DNA of 64,000 nucleotides from Enterobacterales bacterium (GTDB lineage Bacteria; Pseudomonadota; Gammaproteobacteria; Enterobacterales; Enterobacteriaceae): NCBI GenBank assembly GCA_003864575.1, contig BHES01000003.1, positions 1 to 64,000 of the forward strand, read 5' to 3'. Shown piece by piece: positions 12,168 to 22,836 of this stretch (position 1 is its first letter; each line of letters starts with the position of its first letter). The notes under the pieces were generated by a model. It saw only the letters and a program-made list of their open reading frames with translations, ran no database searches and was not told where the DNA came from. The position numbers and the translations under genes were made by a program.

Positions 12168-12929
12168 ATGCTGGAGTGCCATAAGCTAAATGTACCGGGA
12201 AGACTGCAGGCGTTTACGGGGCGTGTGAACCCTGGATGCCGGGTGCATATTATCGGCCCAAACGGCGCGGGCAAAACCAGCCTGCTGGCACGTATTGCTG
12301 GGATGCTGGACGGGGAAGGGAGTGTCAGCCTCGCCGGGCATCAACTTGACAGCCTATCCGGTAAGGCGCTTTCGCAGCTGCGAGGTTATCTTTGTCAGCA
12401 ATCAACACCGGCATCATTGATGCCGGTGTTTCAATATCTCTCATTGCACCAGCCCGCGGGAGCAGACCCTGTTTTGCTGGACCAAACTGTTGCCATGCTG
12501 ACATCTGCCCTGCATTTGCAGGATAAGCTTTCCAGGCCGGTAACGCGGTTATCCGGTGGTGAATGGCAACGTGTCCGGCTGGTTGCCGTGCTTTTGCAGG
12601 TGTGGCCGACGCTTAACCCTCATGCGCATCTTTTACTGCTTGATGAACCAATGAACAGCCTGGATGTGGCTCAGCAATTGGCTCTTGATCGTCTTATCAC
12701 GCAATTTTGCGCCAGCGGTAATATCGCTGTCATCAGTGATCACGATCTTAATCATACTTTGCATCATGCTCATCAGGTATGGCTGATGGCAGGTGGTCGG
12801 GTTGATATCGCGGGAACACGGGAAGAGGTCATGCAAGTAAGTCGGCTAAGTCCGGTGTTCGGCGTCGATTTCCAGATACACCGCGTTGGCGGGCAACAAT
12901 GGCTTATGACAACGATGGGGAATAATTGA
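12168..12929 (+). CDS. btuD: Vitamin B12 ABC transporter ATP-binding protein BtuD
   Basis: 253-residue ATPase that powers BtuC. Walker A GPNGAGKTS (about 38-46), signature LSGGEWQRVRL, Walker B HLLLLDEPMNSLD and switch His in VISDHDLNHT are all intact. It follows btuE by 28 bases. The periplasmic partner BtuF and the outer-membrane receptor BtuB are not in this window, as in E. coli, where they are unlinked. Confidence 0.95.
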   Translation: MLECHKLNVPGRLQAFTGRVNPGCRVHIIGPNGAGKTSLLARIAGMLDGEGSVSLAGHQLDSLSGKALSQLRGYLCQQSTPASLMPVFQYLSLHQPAGADPVLLDQTVAMLTSALHLQDKLSRPVTRLSGGEWQRVRLVAVLLQVWPTLNPHAHLLLLDEPMNSLDVAQQLALDRLITQFCASGNIAVISDHDLNHTLHHAHQVWLMAGGRVDIAGTREEVMQVSRLSPVFGVDFQIHRVGGQQWLMTTMGNN

Positions 12930-13097
12930 GCAGATATAGTTCGTGACAGCGAGTTGAATAATGAATGACACGCTTGTTTACAATCTACTTATGATGAGAA
13001 TAAATTGCCCGCTAACATTTAATTGCAAGCTGTTGAGCTATCGTTAATAGAGGCTTTCATTCCTGCTGATAACCGGAAAATCAATCATCTCATTGAT

Positions 13098-13123
13098 ATT
13101 ATTTATTTATTTATTTAATAAAT
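13098..13123. repeat. AT-rich TTTA tandem tract
   Basis: ATTATTTATTTATTTATTTAATAAA is a short TTTA microsatellite in the 370-bp btuD-arnB gap, about 50-75 bp upstream of the PmrA/PhoP-like box. Otherwise this gap holds only AT-rich promoter DNA. A role in bending or H-NS binding is possible but unproven. Confidence 0.5.
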
Positions 13124-13174
13124 ACATGCGACATCACAGATCCTTCTATTTTTCATCGAGTTAACTTGACGAGC

Positions 13175-13197
13175 CTTAAGGTTAAATTAAGATTAAG
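13175..13197 (+). promoter_or_regulatory. Composite PmrA/PhoP-like box upstream of arnB
   Basis: CTTAAG-GTTAA-ATTAAG fits the PmrA (BasR) box of two CTTAAG-like hexamers 5 bp apart, and a third ATTAAG follows directly. The overlapping GGTTAA-N5-GATTAA resembles a PhoP box (GGTTTA-N5-GGTTTA). A -10 like TACATT lies about 14 bp downstream (13211). This fits control by low magnesium, ferric iron or polymyxin; which regulator acts is inference. Confidence 0.65.
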
Positions 13198-13299
13198 CTG
13201 TCACTGTGCGTACATTATTTCAGTCGTGCGTTTAATTATTGTTAATTGAACGCGTACTAAAGTTTGTTTCGAGTAAATTACCTCTTGTGGGATTGTGTC

Positions 13300-14442
13300 A
13301 TGGAAAATTTTTTGCCTTTCTCCCGCCCTTCGATGGGCGATGAAGAAATTGAGGCGGTGAGTCATGTACTGCGCTCTGGCTGGATCACAACGGGCCCCCA
13401 GACGCATCAGCTCGAACAGGATTTTGCTGCAACCTTCGGATGTAAACACGCCATTGCTGTCAGCTCGGCAACCGGTGGGATGCACGTCACTCTTATGGCG
13501 CTGGGCATTGGTCCGGGCGATGAAGTTATTACCCCTTCTCAGACCTGGGTTTCCACCATTAATATGATCGTTCTGCTGGGTGCAGAGCCGGTGATGATTG
13601 ATGTTGACCCGGATACCCTGATGGTCAGCGCAGCCGATGTTGCTGCCGCTATTACGCCAAAAACCAAAGCGATTATCCCGGTGCATTATGCTGGCGCACC
13701 TTTGGATCTCGATCCTCTGTACGCGTTAGCCGAAAAACATGGCATCGCCATTGTTGAAGATGCGGCACATGCTGCTGGCACACGCTACCGCGATCGCTGG
13801 ATTGGCGCGCAGGGTACCGCGGTTTTCTCCTTCCACGCGATTAAAAACATGACCTGTGCGGAAGGTGGCCTGGTGGCGACCGATGACGACGAACTGGCAG
13901 CAAGAGTTCGCGCGTTGAAGTTCCACGGCCTTGCGGTAGACGCGTTTGATCGCGAAGTGCAGGGGCGCAAGCCACAAGCAGAAGTGATTGAGCCTGGTTT
14001 CAAATACAACCTGTCGGATATTCATGCTGCAATTGCGGTGGTTCAACTGCGACGTCTGCCTGAAATCAATGCGCGCCGTACTGAACTGGCGAATTTGTAT
14101 CTGCAAAAACTTCAGGGTTCGCCATTCCTGCCGATGAAGGTGCCGGAGTATCCGCATCTGCATGCCTGGCATCTGTTTATGATTCGGGTGGATGAAGCGC
14201 GCTGTGGTATCAGCCGTGACGCACTGATGGAGCGCCTGAAAGCACTCGGCATCGGTACCGGTTTGCATTTCCGCGCAGCCCATACCCAGAAATATTATCG
14301 CGAACGCTATCCTGATTTAAGCCTGCCACACAGCGAATGGAACACCGACCGTTTGTGCAGTTTGCCGCTGTTCCCTGATATGCAGGACAGCGATGTAGAC
14401 CGCGTTGTCGCGGCTCTATTTTCCATTGCGGAGGCCAAGTAG
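13300..14442 (+). CDS. arnB: UDP-4-amino-4-deoxy-L-arabinose aminotransferase
   Basis: PLP enzyme transferring an amino group from glutamate to UDP-L-Ara4O, giving UDP-L-Ara4N. 380 residues of the DegT/DnrJ/EryC1 family. [10 protein letters not shown] and the PLP lysine in [15 protein letters not shown] are present, as is [22 protein letters not shown] near the C-terminus. The ORF track begins at 13264; ATG 13300 gives the family start [12 protein letters not shown]. It is the first gene of arnBCADTEF, whose product makes lipid A less anionic and so resistant to polymyxin and cationic peptides. Confidence 0.97.
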   Translation: MENFLPFSRPSMGDEEIEAVSHVLRSGWITTGPQTHQLEQDFAATFGCKHAIAVSSATGGMHVTLMALGIGPGDEVITPSQTWVSTINMIVLLGAEPVMIDVDPDTLMVSAADVAAAITPKTKAIIPVHYAGAPLDLDPLYALAEKHGIAIVEDAAHAAGTRYRDRWIGAQGTAVFSFHAIKNMTCAEGGLVATDDDELAARVRALKFHGLAVDAFDREVQGRKPQAEVIEPGFKYNLSDIHAAIAVVQLRRLPEINARRTELANLYLQKLQGSPFLPMKVPEYPHLHAWHLFMIRVDEARCGISRDALMERLKALGIGTGLHFRAAHTQKYYRERYPDLSLPHSEWNTDRLCSLPLFPDMQDSDVDRVVAALFSIAEAK

Positions 14443-15422
14443 TGGCGCAATTTGAACCTATTAAGAAAGTATCGATAGTCATACCGGTCTACAACGAGGA
14501 AGAGAGCCTGCCAGCCCTGCTTTCGCGCACTCAGGCCGCGTGCCGTCAGTTAACACAAAAATTCGAAATCATTTTAATCGATGATGGCAGCAGCGACCGT
14601 TCTGCCGAAATGTTAAGCGAAGCCGCTGAACAGCCGGAGAACTGCATCATTGCGGTACTGCTCAACCGTAACTACGGCCAGCACTCCGCCATCATGGCCG
14701 GTTTCAGCCATGTCTCGGGCGACCTGGTGATCACGCTCGACGCTGACTTGCAAAACCCACCGGAAGAGATTCCGCGTCTGGTGGCGAAAGCAGAAGAGGG
14801 TTACGACGTTGTCGGTACCGTGCGTGCCAACCGTCGTGATTCGTGGTTCCGCAAATCTGCCTCCAAGATGATCAACATGATGATCCAGCGCGCGACCGGA
14901 AAATCAATGGGCGACTATGGCTGTATGCTGCGTGCATATCGTCGGCATATCATTGAAGCCATGCTGCATTGCCATGAGCGCAGTACGTTTATTCCTATTT
15001 TGGCGAATACCTTTGCGCGCAAAACTGTGGAGATTCCGGTGCAGCATTCGGAACGCGAGTTTGGCGATTCAAAGTACAGCCTGATGAAACTTATCAACCT
15101 GATGTACGACTTGATCACCTGCCTGACAACGACCCCTCTGCGAATGCTGAGTGTGGTAGGCAGCCTGATTGCCCTGTTTGGTTTCGTACTGGCGGTATTC
15201 CTGATTTTGATGCGGTTAATCAATGGTCCGGAATGGGCAGCTGAAGGGGTCTTCACCCTGTTTGCCCTGCTATTCATGTTTATTGGTGCGCAGTTTGTGG
15301 GCATGGGATTACTCGGTGAATATATCGGGCGAATCTATAATGATGTTCGCGCACGTCCCCGTTATTTCGTTCAAAAAGTCGTTGGATTGCGTTCTGACGA
15401 AAACAGCCAGGAAGAAGAGTGA
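14442..15422 (+). CDS. arnC: Undecaprenyl-phosphate 4-deoxy-4-formamido-L-arabinose transferase
   Basis: GT2 glycosyltransferase that moves L-Ara4FN from UDP to undecaprenyl phosphate on the cytoplasmic face. 326 residues. [18 protein letters not shown] opens the GT-A domain, LIDDGSSD and [14 protein letters not shown] hold the metal and nucleotide motifs, and two C-terminal membrane helices lie near residues 235-300. The GTG start overlaps the arnB TAG by one base (TAGTG), indicating translational coupling. Confidence 0.97.
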   Translation: MAQFEPIKKVSIVIPVYNEEESLPALLSRTQAACRQLTQKFEIILIDDGSSDRSAEMLSEAAEQPENCIIAVLLNRNYGQHSAIMAGFSHVSGDLVITLDADLQNPPEEIPRLVAKAEEGYDVVGTVRANRRDSWFRKSASKMINMMIQRATGKSMGDYGCMLRAYRRHIIEAMLHCHERSTFIPILANTFARKTVEIPVQHSEREFGDSKYSLMKLINLMYDLITCLTTTPLRMLSVVGSLIALFGFVLAVFLILMRLINGPEWAAEGVFTLFALLFMFIGAQFVGMGLLGEYIGRIYNDVRARPRYFVQKVVGLRSDENSQEEE

Positions 15423-17404
15423 TGAAAGCAATTGTATTTGCGTACCATGATATTGGTTGCGTCGGGTTACAGGCCTTGGTTGACGCTGGTTATGACGTAC
15501 AAGCGGTATTTACTCATACCGATTCCCCAGACGAAAACAACTTTTTCGCCTCCGTTGCCCGCCTGGGTGCCGGTTTAAACCTGCCGGTGTATGCCCCTGA
15601 AGATGTGAATCATCCGCTGTGGGTTGACCGTATCCGTGAATTGCAGCCGGATGTGATTTTCTCCTTCTACTATCGCAACATGATAAGCGATGACGTGCTC
15701 TCACTGGCTCCTCAAGGTGGCTTCAACCTGCATGGTTCTTTATTGCCACGTTATCGCGGTCGCGCGCCGGTTAATTGGGCGCTGCTGAAAGGCGAAAAAG
15801 AAACGGGCGTTACCCTGCACAAGATGGTTAAACGCCCAGATGCGGGTGATATTGTTGCCCAGCGTGCCGTTCCTATCAGCGCTGACGACATTGCTCTGAC
15901 CTTGCATGCCAAAGTGCGCGATGCTGCACAGGTTCTGCTGGCTGACGTGTTGCCAAAAATGAAGAAGGGCGACATTACCCTGACGCCACAGGATGAATCA
16001 CAGGCCAGCTATTTTGGCCGCCGTACTGCGGCTGATGGTGAAATTCACTGGCACAAACCGGCAACTGAAATCAATAATTTGGTCCGCGCCGTCACCGAAC
16101 CTTACCCAGGTGCGTTCACCTATCTGGGCCAGCGTAAAATGACCATCTGGCGTTCACGCCCGCTGGCAACCGAACATGAAAAACAACCGGGTACCGTGCT
16201 GTCGAGTGATCCACTGATTGTGGCATGTGGTGAAGGCGCACTGGAGATTCAAGCCGGTCAGAGTGAATCGGGTCTGTATGTACAAGGTTCTCGCCTGTCG
16301 CTGGAACTGGGCATCATGCCAGATGTGAAACTCAGCGCATTGCCGACATCGGTGATGAAACGCCGTACACGCGTGCTGATCCTCGGTGTTAACGGCTTCA
16401 TCGGTAACCACCTGAGTGAACGTCTGCTGCGTGAAGATAACTATGAAATCTTTGGTCTGGACATCAGCTCTGATGCCATCAGCCGTTTCATGGATAACCC
16501 GCACTTCCACTTTGTTGAAGGTGATATCAGCATTCACTCCGAGTGGATCGAATATCACATCAAAAAATGTGATGTGATCTTGCCGCTGGTGGCGATTGCA
16601 ACGCCAATCGAATATACCCGCAACCCACTGCGCGTATTTGAACTCGATTTCGAAGAGAACCTGAAAATTGTCCGTGACTGCGTGAAGTACAAAAAGCGCA
16701 TCATCTTCCCGTCGACTTCTGAAGTGTACGGCATGTGTGACGACAAAGAGTTCGACGAAGATACGTCACGTCTGATTGTGGGTCCGATCAATAAACAGCG
16801 CTGGATCTACTCCGTCTCCAAACAGTTGCTCGACCGTGTTATCTGGGCGTATGGCGTGAAAGAAGGCTTACGCTTTACCCTGTTCCGCCCGTTTAACTGG
16901 ATGGGGCCCCGTCTTGATAACCTCGACGCTGCGCGTATCGGCAGTTCACGCGCCATCACTCAGCTGATCCTAAATCTGGTAGAAGGTTCGCCTATCAAAC
17001 TGGTGGATGGTGGTGAGCAGAAGCGTTGCTTCACTGATATCAACGACGGTATCGAAGCACTGTTCCGTATCATCGAGAACAAAGAAAACCGTTGTGACGG
17101 GCAGATCGTGAACATTGGCAACCCGACTAACGAAGCCAGTATCCGTGAACTGGCAGAAATGCTGTTGCGTAGCTTCGAAGCGCATCCGTTGCGTGACCAG
17201 TTCCCGCCGTTTGCCGGTTTTAAATCGGTGGAAAGCAGCAGCTACTACGGTAAAGGCTATCAGGATGTCGAACACCGCACGCCTAGCATCAAAAATGCTA
17301 AACGTCTGCTGAACTGGACGCCTGAAGTTTCGATGGATAAAACCGTCGACAAAACCCTCGATTTCTTCCTGCGTTCGGTTAATCCAGACGGCCCTCAGGC
17401 ATAA
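15422..17404 (+). CDS. arnA: Bifunctional UDP-L-Ara4N formyltransferase / UDP-GlcA decarboxylase
   Basis: Two activities in one 660-residue chain. The N-terminal domain (about 1-304) formylates UDP-L-Ara4N, with the catalytic Asn-His pair in [16 protein letters not shown]. The C-terminal domain (about 315-660) oxidatively decarboxylates UDP-glucuronate with NAD, with the Rossmann motif GVNGFIGNH, catalytic Ser in PSTSEVYGM and YxxxK in [10 protein letters not shown]. The ORF track starts at GTG 15419, but ATG 15422 overlaps the arnC stop by one base (TGATG) and gives the E. coli length exactly. Confidence 0.97.
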   Translation: MKAIVFAYHDIGCVGLQALVDAGYDVQAVFTHTDSPDENNFFASVARLGAGLNLPVYAPEDVNHPLWVDRIRELQPDVIFSFYYRNMISDDVLSLAPQGGFNLHGSLLPRYRGRAPVNWALLKGEKETGVTLHKMVKRPDAGDIVAQRAVPISADDIALTLHAKVRDAAQVLLADVLPKMKKGDITLTPQDESQASYFGRRTAADGEIHWHKPATEINNLVRAVTEPYPGAFTYLGQRKMTIWRSRPLATEHEKQPGTVLSSDPLIVACGEGALEIQAGQSESGLYVQGSRLSLELGIMPDVKLSALPTSVMKRRTRVLILGVNGFIGNHLSERLLREDNYEIFGLDISSDAISRFMDNPHFHFVEGDISIHSEWIEYHIKKCDVILPLVAIATPIEYTRNPLRVFELDFEENLKIVRDCVKYKKRIIFPSTSEVYGMCDDKEFDEDTSRLIVGPINKQRWIYSVSKQLLDRVIWAYGVKEGLRFTLFRPFNWMGPRLDNLDAARIGSSRAITQLILNLVEGSPIKLVDGGEQKRCFTDINDGIEALFRIIENKENRCDGQIVNIGNPTNEASIRELAEMLLRSFEAHPLRDQFPPFAGFKSVESSSYYGKGYQDVEHRTPSIKNAKRLLNWTPEVSMDKTVDKTLDFFLRSVNPDGPQA

Positions 17405-17416
17405 CGGAATTTGTGC

Positions 17417-18316
17417 ATGAAAAAAGTCGGACTACGAATTGATGTCGACACATGGAGCGGCACCCGAAAGGGTGTCCCTCAATTACTACGTGTTCTGGAA
17501 AAACATCACATCACGGCCAGTTTTTTCTTCAGCGTAGGTCCGGACAATATGGGGCGTCATTTATGGCGCCTTTTACGTCCGCGCTTCCTGTGGAAAATGC
17601 TGCGCTCTAACGCAGCATCACTGTACGGACTGGATATTTTACTGGCCGGAACGGCGTGGCCGGGTAAAAAGATCTATCGCGATTTCGCTCCGCTGATGAA
17701 AGAGACTGCAGAACGCGGTCATGAAGTGGGGTTGCACGCCTGGGACCATCAGGGCTGGCAGGCGAAAGTGGCGAAATGGTCCAAACCGGAGCTGGAAAAA
17801 CAGGTCCGTCTCGGATTGGAAGCGCTGCAAGACAGTATTGGTAAAGCGGTTGATTGCTCCGCTGTCGCGGGCTGGCGTGCTGACCAGCGAGTGATTGACG
17901 TCAAACAGACCTTTGGTTTTCGTTACAACAGCGATTGCCGGGGAAAGCGCCCCTTCTTGCCGCTGCTGGAAAATGGCGAAACAGGCACGGTACAAATTCC
18001 TGTCACCTTGCCGACCTACGACGAAGTCATTGGTAACGAAGTGACCACGGCGACGTTCAATGATTTTATCCTGCAGGCCATTGAGCATGATAACGGCGTG
18101 CCGGTTTATACCATCCATGCCGAAGTTGAAGGAATGTCCCTGGCGGACATGTTTGACGACTTACTCACCCGAGCCGCCCAGCAGGGCATTCAGTTCTGTG
18201 CGCTGGGTGAATTATTGCCTGACGATCTGTCGGATTTACCGATTGGTCGTGTCGTTCGTTCTTCCTTCCCCGGACGGGAAGGGTGGTTAGGTTGCCAGCA
18301 AGAAGGTTTTTCCTGA
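17417..18316 (+). CDS. arnD: 4-deoxy-4-formamido-L-arabinose-phosphoundecaprenol deformylase
   Basis: Polysaccharide-deacetylase fold enzyme that removes the formyl group from Und-P-Ara4FN, making the pathway irreversible before flipping. 299 residues. The metal site includes RIDVDTW and the HxxxH-type [21 protein letters not shown] is a further family motif. The ORF track starts at TTG 17411; ATG 17417 is preferred, with GGAA upstream. It follows arnA by 12 bases and overlaps arnT by one base. Confidence 0.96.
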   Translation: MKKVGLRIDVDTWSGTRKGVPQLLRVLEKHHITASFFFSVGPDNMGRHLWRLLRPRFLWKMLRSNAASLYGLDILLAGTAWPGKKIYRDFAPLMKETAERGHEVGLHAWDHQGWQAKVAKWSKPELEKQVRLGLEALQDSIGKAVDCSAVAGWRADQRVIDVKQTFGFRYNSDCRGKRPFLPLLENGETGTVQIPVTLPTYDEVIGNEVTTATFNDFILQAIEHDNGVPVYTIHAEVEGMSLADMFDDLLTRAAQQGIQFCALGELLPDDLSDLPIGRVVRSSFPGREGWLGCQQEGFS

Positions 18317-19986
18317 TGTTGAAAGCGTACAAAGGTGTATGGAGCACCGTTCTCCTCCTGTTCTTTGCCCTGGTATATCTGATTCCGCTTAACACGCGTC
18401 TGTTATGGCAGCCTGATGAAACCCGCTATGCGGAAATCAGCCGCGAAATGCTGCAACGGGGTGACTGGGTCGTACCGCATCTGCTGGGTCTGCGTTATTT
18501 TGAAAAACCGGTGGCAGGTTACTGGTTTAATAACCTTAGCCAGATGATCTTCGGTGACACTAATTTTGCCGTGCGTTTCGGTTCAGTATTTTGCACGCTG
18601 CTCAGCACTATTATGGTGTTCTGGCTGGCGATGCTGATGTGGCGAAACCGCCAAACGGCTTGCGTTGCTGCGTTGATCTACCTCTCTTCTCTGCTGGTTT
18701 TCACTATCGGGACTTACAGCGTTCTTGATCCGATGATCACGCTGTGGATGACCGCCGCGATGGTAGCCAGTTATTACTGTATGCGTGTCACCACGACCCG
18801 GCATAAAGCACTGAGCTGGATTGCACTCGGTCTGGCCTGTGGCATGGGCTTTATGACCAAAGGCTTCCTGGCGCTGGCCGTTCCGGTGATTGCCGTACTG
18901 CCGATTATCTGGCGTGAGAAAAAGTTCAAAACCCTATTTGGCTGGGGGCCTCTGGCCATCCTTAGTGCTGTTTTGCTCAGCTTGCCCTGGGTATTGGCGA
19001 TTGCTCATCGTGAACCGGACTTCTGGAACTACTTTTTCTGGGTTGAGCATATTCAGCGCTTTGCAGAACAGAATGCCCAGCACAAAGCGCCGTTCTGGTA
19101 CTACATTCCGGTTCTCTTCCTTGGTGCACTGCCCTGGATGGGATTACTGCCGGGCGCGGTGATCGGCGGATGGACCAAACGTGTAATGCGTCCTGAACTC
19201 TTTTTCCTGCTGAGTTGGGCGGTGATGCCGCTGATTTTCTTTAGTATCGCCAAAGGAAAACTGCCGACGTATATCCTGCCGTGCTTTGCGCCGCTGGCGT
19301 TATTAATGGCCGATTATCTGGACCAGATACGTCTGTCCGGTCGGTTGAAGGCCCTCAGGGCCAATGGCATTATCAATATTGTCTTTGGTGTTCTGGCTGT
19401 GATCGCGCTGGTCGTCATTTCCGGACGCTTACCACTGCATATCAAACCTGTTTACACCGCTGTCGAGTTCCCGAAAGTCGTCATTGCCATCTTGTGCTTC
19501 GCTGTTTGGGCACTGGCCGGGGCGCTCAGTCTGACCTCGCTGCGAAATCGCTGGTATTGGGCGGCGGCCTGTCCGCTGGTCCTGGCCTTGTTGGTGGGTC
19601 AGGTGATACCGCAAAAAGTGATCGACTCTAAACAACCGCAGGCATTTATTGATGCCAATATTGCGCTGCTTAAAGAGAGTAAATACGTGTTGGCGGATAA
19701 CGTTGGAATAGCCACCGGGCTTGCCTGGACACTCAAGCGTAGTGACATCCTGATGTACGATGAAAAAGGCGAACTGCAATATGGCCTGAACTACCCGGAT
19801 GTTGAACATCATTATATTGATGCGCATAGTTTTCCGGCATGGCTGCAAAATGCGCGTCAGCAGGGCAATGTGACGGTAGCCGTGAAGCAGGAGAGTATTG
19901 ATGCAGATAACTCCAAACTTCCCACGCCGGATAAGGTGGTTGAAATGGATCGCTTATCGCTGTTGTTCTACAGCAAGCAACCGTGA
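18316..19986 (+). CDS. arnT: Lipid A 4-amino-4-deoxy-L-arabinosyltransferase
   Basis: Polytopic GT83 inner-membrane enzyme that transfers L-Ara4N from undecaprenyl phosphate to lipid A phosphates on the periplasmic side. 556 residues with about 12 membrane helices, then a C-terminal periplasmic domain. The first periplasmic loop carries the conserved [18 protein letters not shown] with its essential acidic residue. The track start at 18283 lies inside arnD; ATG 18316 overlaps the arnD TGA by one base (TGATG) with GAAGG upstream. Confidence 0.96.
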   Translation: MLKAYKGVWSTVLLLFFALVYLIPLNTRLLWQPDETRYAEISREMLQRGDWVVPHLLGLRYFEKPVAGYWFNNLSQMIFGDTNFAVRFGSVFCTLLSTIMVFWLAMLMWRNRQTACVAALIYLSSLLVFTIGTYSVLDPMITLWMTAAMVASYYCMRVTTTRHKALSWIALGLACGMGFMTKGFLALAVPVIAVLPIIWREKKFKTLFGWGPLAILSAVLLSLPWVLAIAHREPDFWNYFFWVEHIQRFAEQNAQHKAPFWYYIPVLFLGALPWMGLLPGAVIGGWTKRVMRPELFFLLSWAVMPLIFFSIAKGKLPTYILPCFAPLALLMADYLDQIRLSGRLKALRANGIINIVFGVLAVIALVVISGRLPLHIKPVYTAVEFPKVVIAILCFAVWALAGALSLTSLRNRWYWAAACPLVLALLVGQVIPQKVIDSKQPQAFIDANIALLKESKYVLADNVGIATGLAWTLKRSDILMYDEKGELQYGLNYPDVEHHYIDAHSFPAWLQNARQQGNVTVAVKQESIDADNSKLPTPDKVVEMDRLSLLFYSKQP

Positions 19987-20315
19987 CCGGATATCTGCTG
20001 GTACTGGTGGTCAGCGTACTGACCTGCGCGGGACAGCTTTGTCAGAAGCAAGCCGCGCAGGTAGGTAAGGGCGATGTTGCCCGTGTACTGCGCTGGCTGG
20101 CGCTGGCAGTCGGTCTGTTGGGGTTTGCCATGTTGTTATGGCTGCGTGTACTGCAACAGTTGCCGCTGAGCATTGCCTATCCGATGCTCAGCCTGAATTT
20201 CGTGCTGATCACCCTCAGTGCGCGCTGGATATTCAAAGAGCATGTAGATCGACGCCACTGGGTTGGCGTCGGTTTTATCATGTTAGGGATAGCGCTGATG
20301 AGTATTAACGCATGA
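19983..20315 (+). CDS. arnE: Undecaprenyl-P-Ara4N flippase subunit ArnE
   Basis: Small multidrug resistance-like protein, 110 residues, four helices. With ArnF it is needed to move Und-P-L-Ara4N across the inner membrane. [11 protein letters not shown] and [19 protein letters not shown] match E. coli ArnE. It has a GTG start and overlaps the arnT stop by 4 bases (GTGA). Confidence 0.94.
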   Translation: MTGYLLVLVVSVLTCAGQLCQKQAAQVGKGDVARVLRWLALAVGLLGFAMLLWLRVLQQLPLSIAYPMLSLNFVLITLSARWIFKEHVDRRHWVGVGFIMLGIALMSINA

Positions 20316-20719
20316 AGACCAACGGACTGTTAAAAGGCTACGTATGGGGCAGCGCCAGTTTGTTGTTAGTGACGCTGGCCCAGTTGTTAATGAAGTGGGG
20401 CATGGTAAAAATCCCGCCGCTTTCTCTGTCTGATATACAGATATCCTGGTTTCTCAATCACCTGACGGCGCTGATTGCCGTGGGGCTTGGTATCACAGGC
20501 TATGTTTTGTCGATGGTATGCTGGTATTTCACATTGCGCGTATTGCCGCTGCACCGGGCCTATACGCTGCTCAGCCTGAGCTATGCGCTGGTCTATCTGG
20601 CCGCAGTAACACTGCCCTGGTTCAATGAAGATGTACATTTGTTGAAAACTTGTGGCGGAGTGCTGGTACTGTTTGGTGTCTGGCTTATCCATAGTAAACC
20701 GAGTCAGCAAGCCCACTGA
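20312..20719 (+). CDS. arnF: Undecaprenyl-P-Ara4N flippase subunit ArnF
   Basis: Partner of ArnE; 135 residues and four SMR-type helices, with [22 protein letters not shown] and [19 protein letters not shown]. It begins in a 4-base ATGA overlap with arnE, so arnC through arnF are almost all translationally coupled. It is the last arn gene; no strong terminator is visible in the 168 bases before nlpC. Confidence 0.95.
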   Translation: MKTNGLLKGYVWGSASLLLVTLAQLLMKWGMVKIPPLSLSDIQISWFLNHLTALIAVGLGITGYVLSMVCWYFTLRVLPLHRAYTLLSLSYALVYLAAVTLPWFNEDVHLLKTCGGVLVLFGVWLIHSKPSQQAH

Positions 20720-20887
20720 AAGCGATAAATTCCAAAAAAATCTCCTTTTTCGATTGGATGACGGACAAAATAGCGTTAGATTCTTTTTATCTCCAAATAA
20801 CCAGATCTTAGCGCGCAGTGATGTACTCTGGCATGATTACGGCCAGACAGTTTCATTGTGACCGTCATCCCTGAAGGAAAGACAGCC

Positions 20888-21367
20888 ATGCGTTGGAAAA
20901 CCGGAACACTTTATTCCCTCCTGATTTTCGCCGCACTGGTGCTCAACGGCTGTAGCAGTCACGCGCCCCCGCCGAGTGGTAAATTGTCTGATTCCATCGC
21001 GGTAGTCGCACAATTAAACGACCAACTGAGCCAGTGGCACGGCGCACCTTATCGTTATGGCGGGCTCCAGCCGAGTGGTGTTGACTGTTCAGGATTTGTT
21101 TTCCGTACTTATCGTGACCGCTTCGGTGTGGTATTACCGCGCACGACGGTCGCACAGACCAAAATCGGCAATAAAGTCTCCCGGGATGAACTGCTGCCGG
21201 GTGATCTGGTGTTTTTCAAAACCGGCAGCGGTGAGAACGGTTTGCACGTGGGTATTTACGACACGGGCGATAAGTTTATCCATGCATCAACTAGCCAGGG
21301 TGTGACCCGTTCATCTCTCGATAACGTCTATTGGCGAAAGGTATATTGGCAAGCCCGCCGGATTTAG
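20888..21367 (+). CDS. nlpC: NlpC/P60 family lipoprotein NlpC
   Basis: Predicted envelope cysteine peptidase or amidase acting on peptidoglycan stem peptides. 159 residues with lipobox LVLNGC (Cys about residue 22). The NlpC/P60 domain has catalytic Cys in [13 protein letters not shown] and catalytic His in [19 protein letters not shown] is the conserved strand. The ORF track starts ten codons early; ATG 20888 follows AAGGAAAG. E. coli has the same gene after btuD; here the arn operon lies between them. Confidence 0.93.
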   Translation: MRWKTGTLYSLLIFAALVLNGCSSHAPPPSGKLSDSIAVVAQLNDQLSQWHGAPYRYGGLQPSGVDCSGFVFRTYRDRFGVVLPRTTVAQTKIGNKVSRDELLPGDLVFFKTGSGENGLHVGIYDTGDKFIHASTSQGVTRSSLDNVYWRKVYWQARRI

Positions 21368-21453
21368 TCCGGGAATGTCCTCCCGGCGACTGCGTATTTA
21401 GCCCGCTTTTAACCTGTTATCATCACGTCAGACTTCTTTCAGGACGAAACGTG

Positions 21454-22467
21454 ATGAAACCTCTCAGACTATTGCTTTCCGACTCTTATGATCCCTGGTT
21501 TAACCTGGCCGTCGAAGATTGCATCTTCCGGCAGATGACGACCCAGCGGGTGCTCTTCCTGTGGCGCAATGCGGAAACCGTGGTTATCGGCCAGGCGCAA
21601 AACCCGTGGAAGGAGTGCAATACCCGCCAAATGGAACAGGATGGGATCCGTCTTGCCAGACGCAGCAGCGGTGGCGGTGCGGTATTTCATGACCTGGGAA
21701 ATACCTGTTTTACGTTCATGGCGGGTAAGCCGGAATATGATAAAAGCGTCTCGACGGCTATTATTCTCGATGCATTGAAATCATTGGGGATCACCGCCAG
21801 CGTTTCAGGCCGTAACGACCTAGTGGCAAGCACCGACGATGGCGAGCGCAAAATTTCCGGATCGGCCTATAAAGAAACTCAGGACCGTGGCTTTCATCAC
21901 GGCACCTTATTGCTCAATGCTGATCTCAGCCGTCTGGCAAATTACCTCAATCCGGATCCAAAAAAATTACAGGCCAAAGGCATTACTTCTGTGCGTTCAC
22001 GCGTCGCTAATCTTAGTGAACTCATTTCCGATATTAATCATCCGCAGGTTTGTGAAGCCATCATTCATTCCTTTTTTGATTGGTATGGCTCTGAGGTGGA
22101 GCCGGAGATTATTTCGCCAGACGTTTTCCCGGATTTACCCGGTTTTGAGGAGCAATTTGCCAAACAGAGCAGTTGGGAGTGGAATTTCGGTAAAGCGCCT
22201 GCATTCAGCCATTTACTGAATGAGCGCTTTGTCTGGGGCGGCGTAGATATTCATTTTGATATTCTAAAAGGCCGGATCAGCCGCGCGCAGATCTTTACTG
22301 ACAGCCTGAATCCAGCGCCATTAAATGCCCTGGCGCTGCAATTGGTCGATACGCTTTACCGCCCACGCGAAATAGAAGAGAAATGTCGGCAAATAATCGC
22401 GCAATTTCCGGCCCAGCAAGCAGAGCTTACCGAACTGCAACATTGGCTGGTGGGATGCATACAATGA
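21454..22467 (+). CDS. lplA: Lipoate-protein ligase A
   Basis: Activates free lipoate with ATP and attaches it to lysines of pyruvate and 2-oxoglutarate dehydrogenase E2 subunits and GcvH; this is the scavenging route. 337 residues (E. coli 338). The ligase core has [20 protein letters not shown] and [21 protein letters not shown] with the catalytic Lys; a C-terminal accessory domain follows. The track start at 21331 overlaps nlpC; ATG 21454 has AGGA upstream and the family N-terminus. E. coli lplA lies elsewhere, so its position here is a lineage difference. Confidence 0.96.
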   Translation: MKPLRLLLSDSYDPWFNLAVEDCIFRQMTTQRVLFLWRNAETVVIGQAQNPWKECNTRQMEQDGIRLARRSSGGGAVFHDLGNTCFTFMAGKPEYDKSVSTAIILDALKSLGITASVSGRNDLVASTDDGERKISGSAYKETQDRGFHHGTLLLNADLSRLANYLNPDPKKLQAKGITSVRSRVANLSELISDINHPQVCEAIIHSFFDWYGSEVEPEIISPDVFPDLPGFEEQFAKQSSWEWNFGKAPAFSHLLNERFVWGGVDIHFDILKGRISRAQIFTDSLNPAPLNALALQLVDTLYRPREIEEKCRQIIAQFPAQQAELTELQHWLVGCIQ

Positions 22468-22836
22468 CAGCACGCTGAATTCCTGCCAGTGCAACAGTGA
22501 GATGCCTTTGCCGCGTGGTAAAATTAATGGATCCTGCGGCAATTTCCTCAGTTGCGCGAATGGATAGCTAGCGATAAGATTAAGTGATAACACCCTATTT
22601 CCTCTGATAAAGCCCTGTAAAGGGAGAGAGGCACAGCAAAGGGAAATTTTATAAACATTGATTTTGCTTCTTTTCAGGAAATCTGGATACCCTGCTTAAC
22701 ACCGGACCGGCACTTTTTTAGTATCAGTAACAGAACTGTTTCGGGACTGCCCCGGAGCCCCGCTACCATTCTGACTTGATTGATATACAACAAAGTTATT
22801 AATCATTATGTAGCGCCGTTGATGTTTTGGAAAAAA
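22468..22836. other. lplA-rflP intergenic region, no feature recognised
   Basis: 369 bp of moderately AT-rich DNA. I see no convincing ORF, hairpin terminator or operator. GGAAAA just before ATG 22837 is the probable ribosome-binding site of the next gene. Confidence 0.5.
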
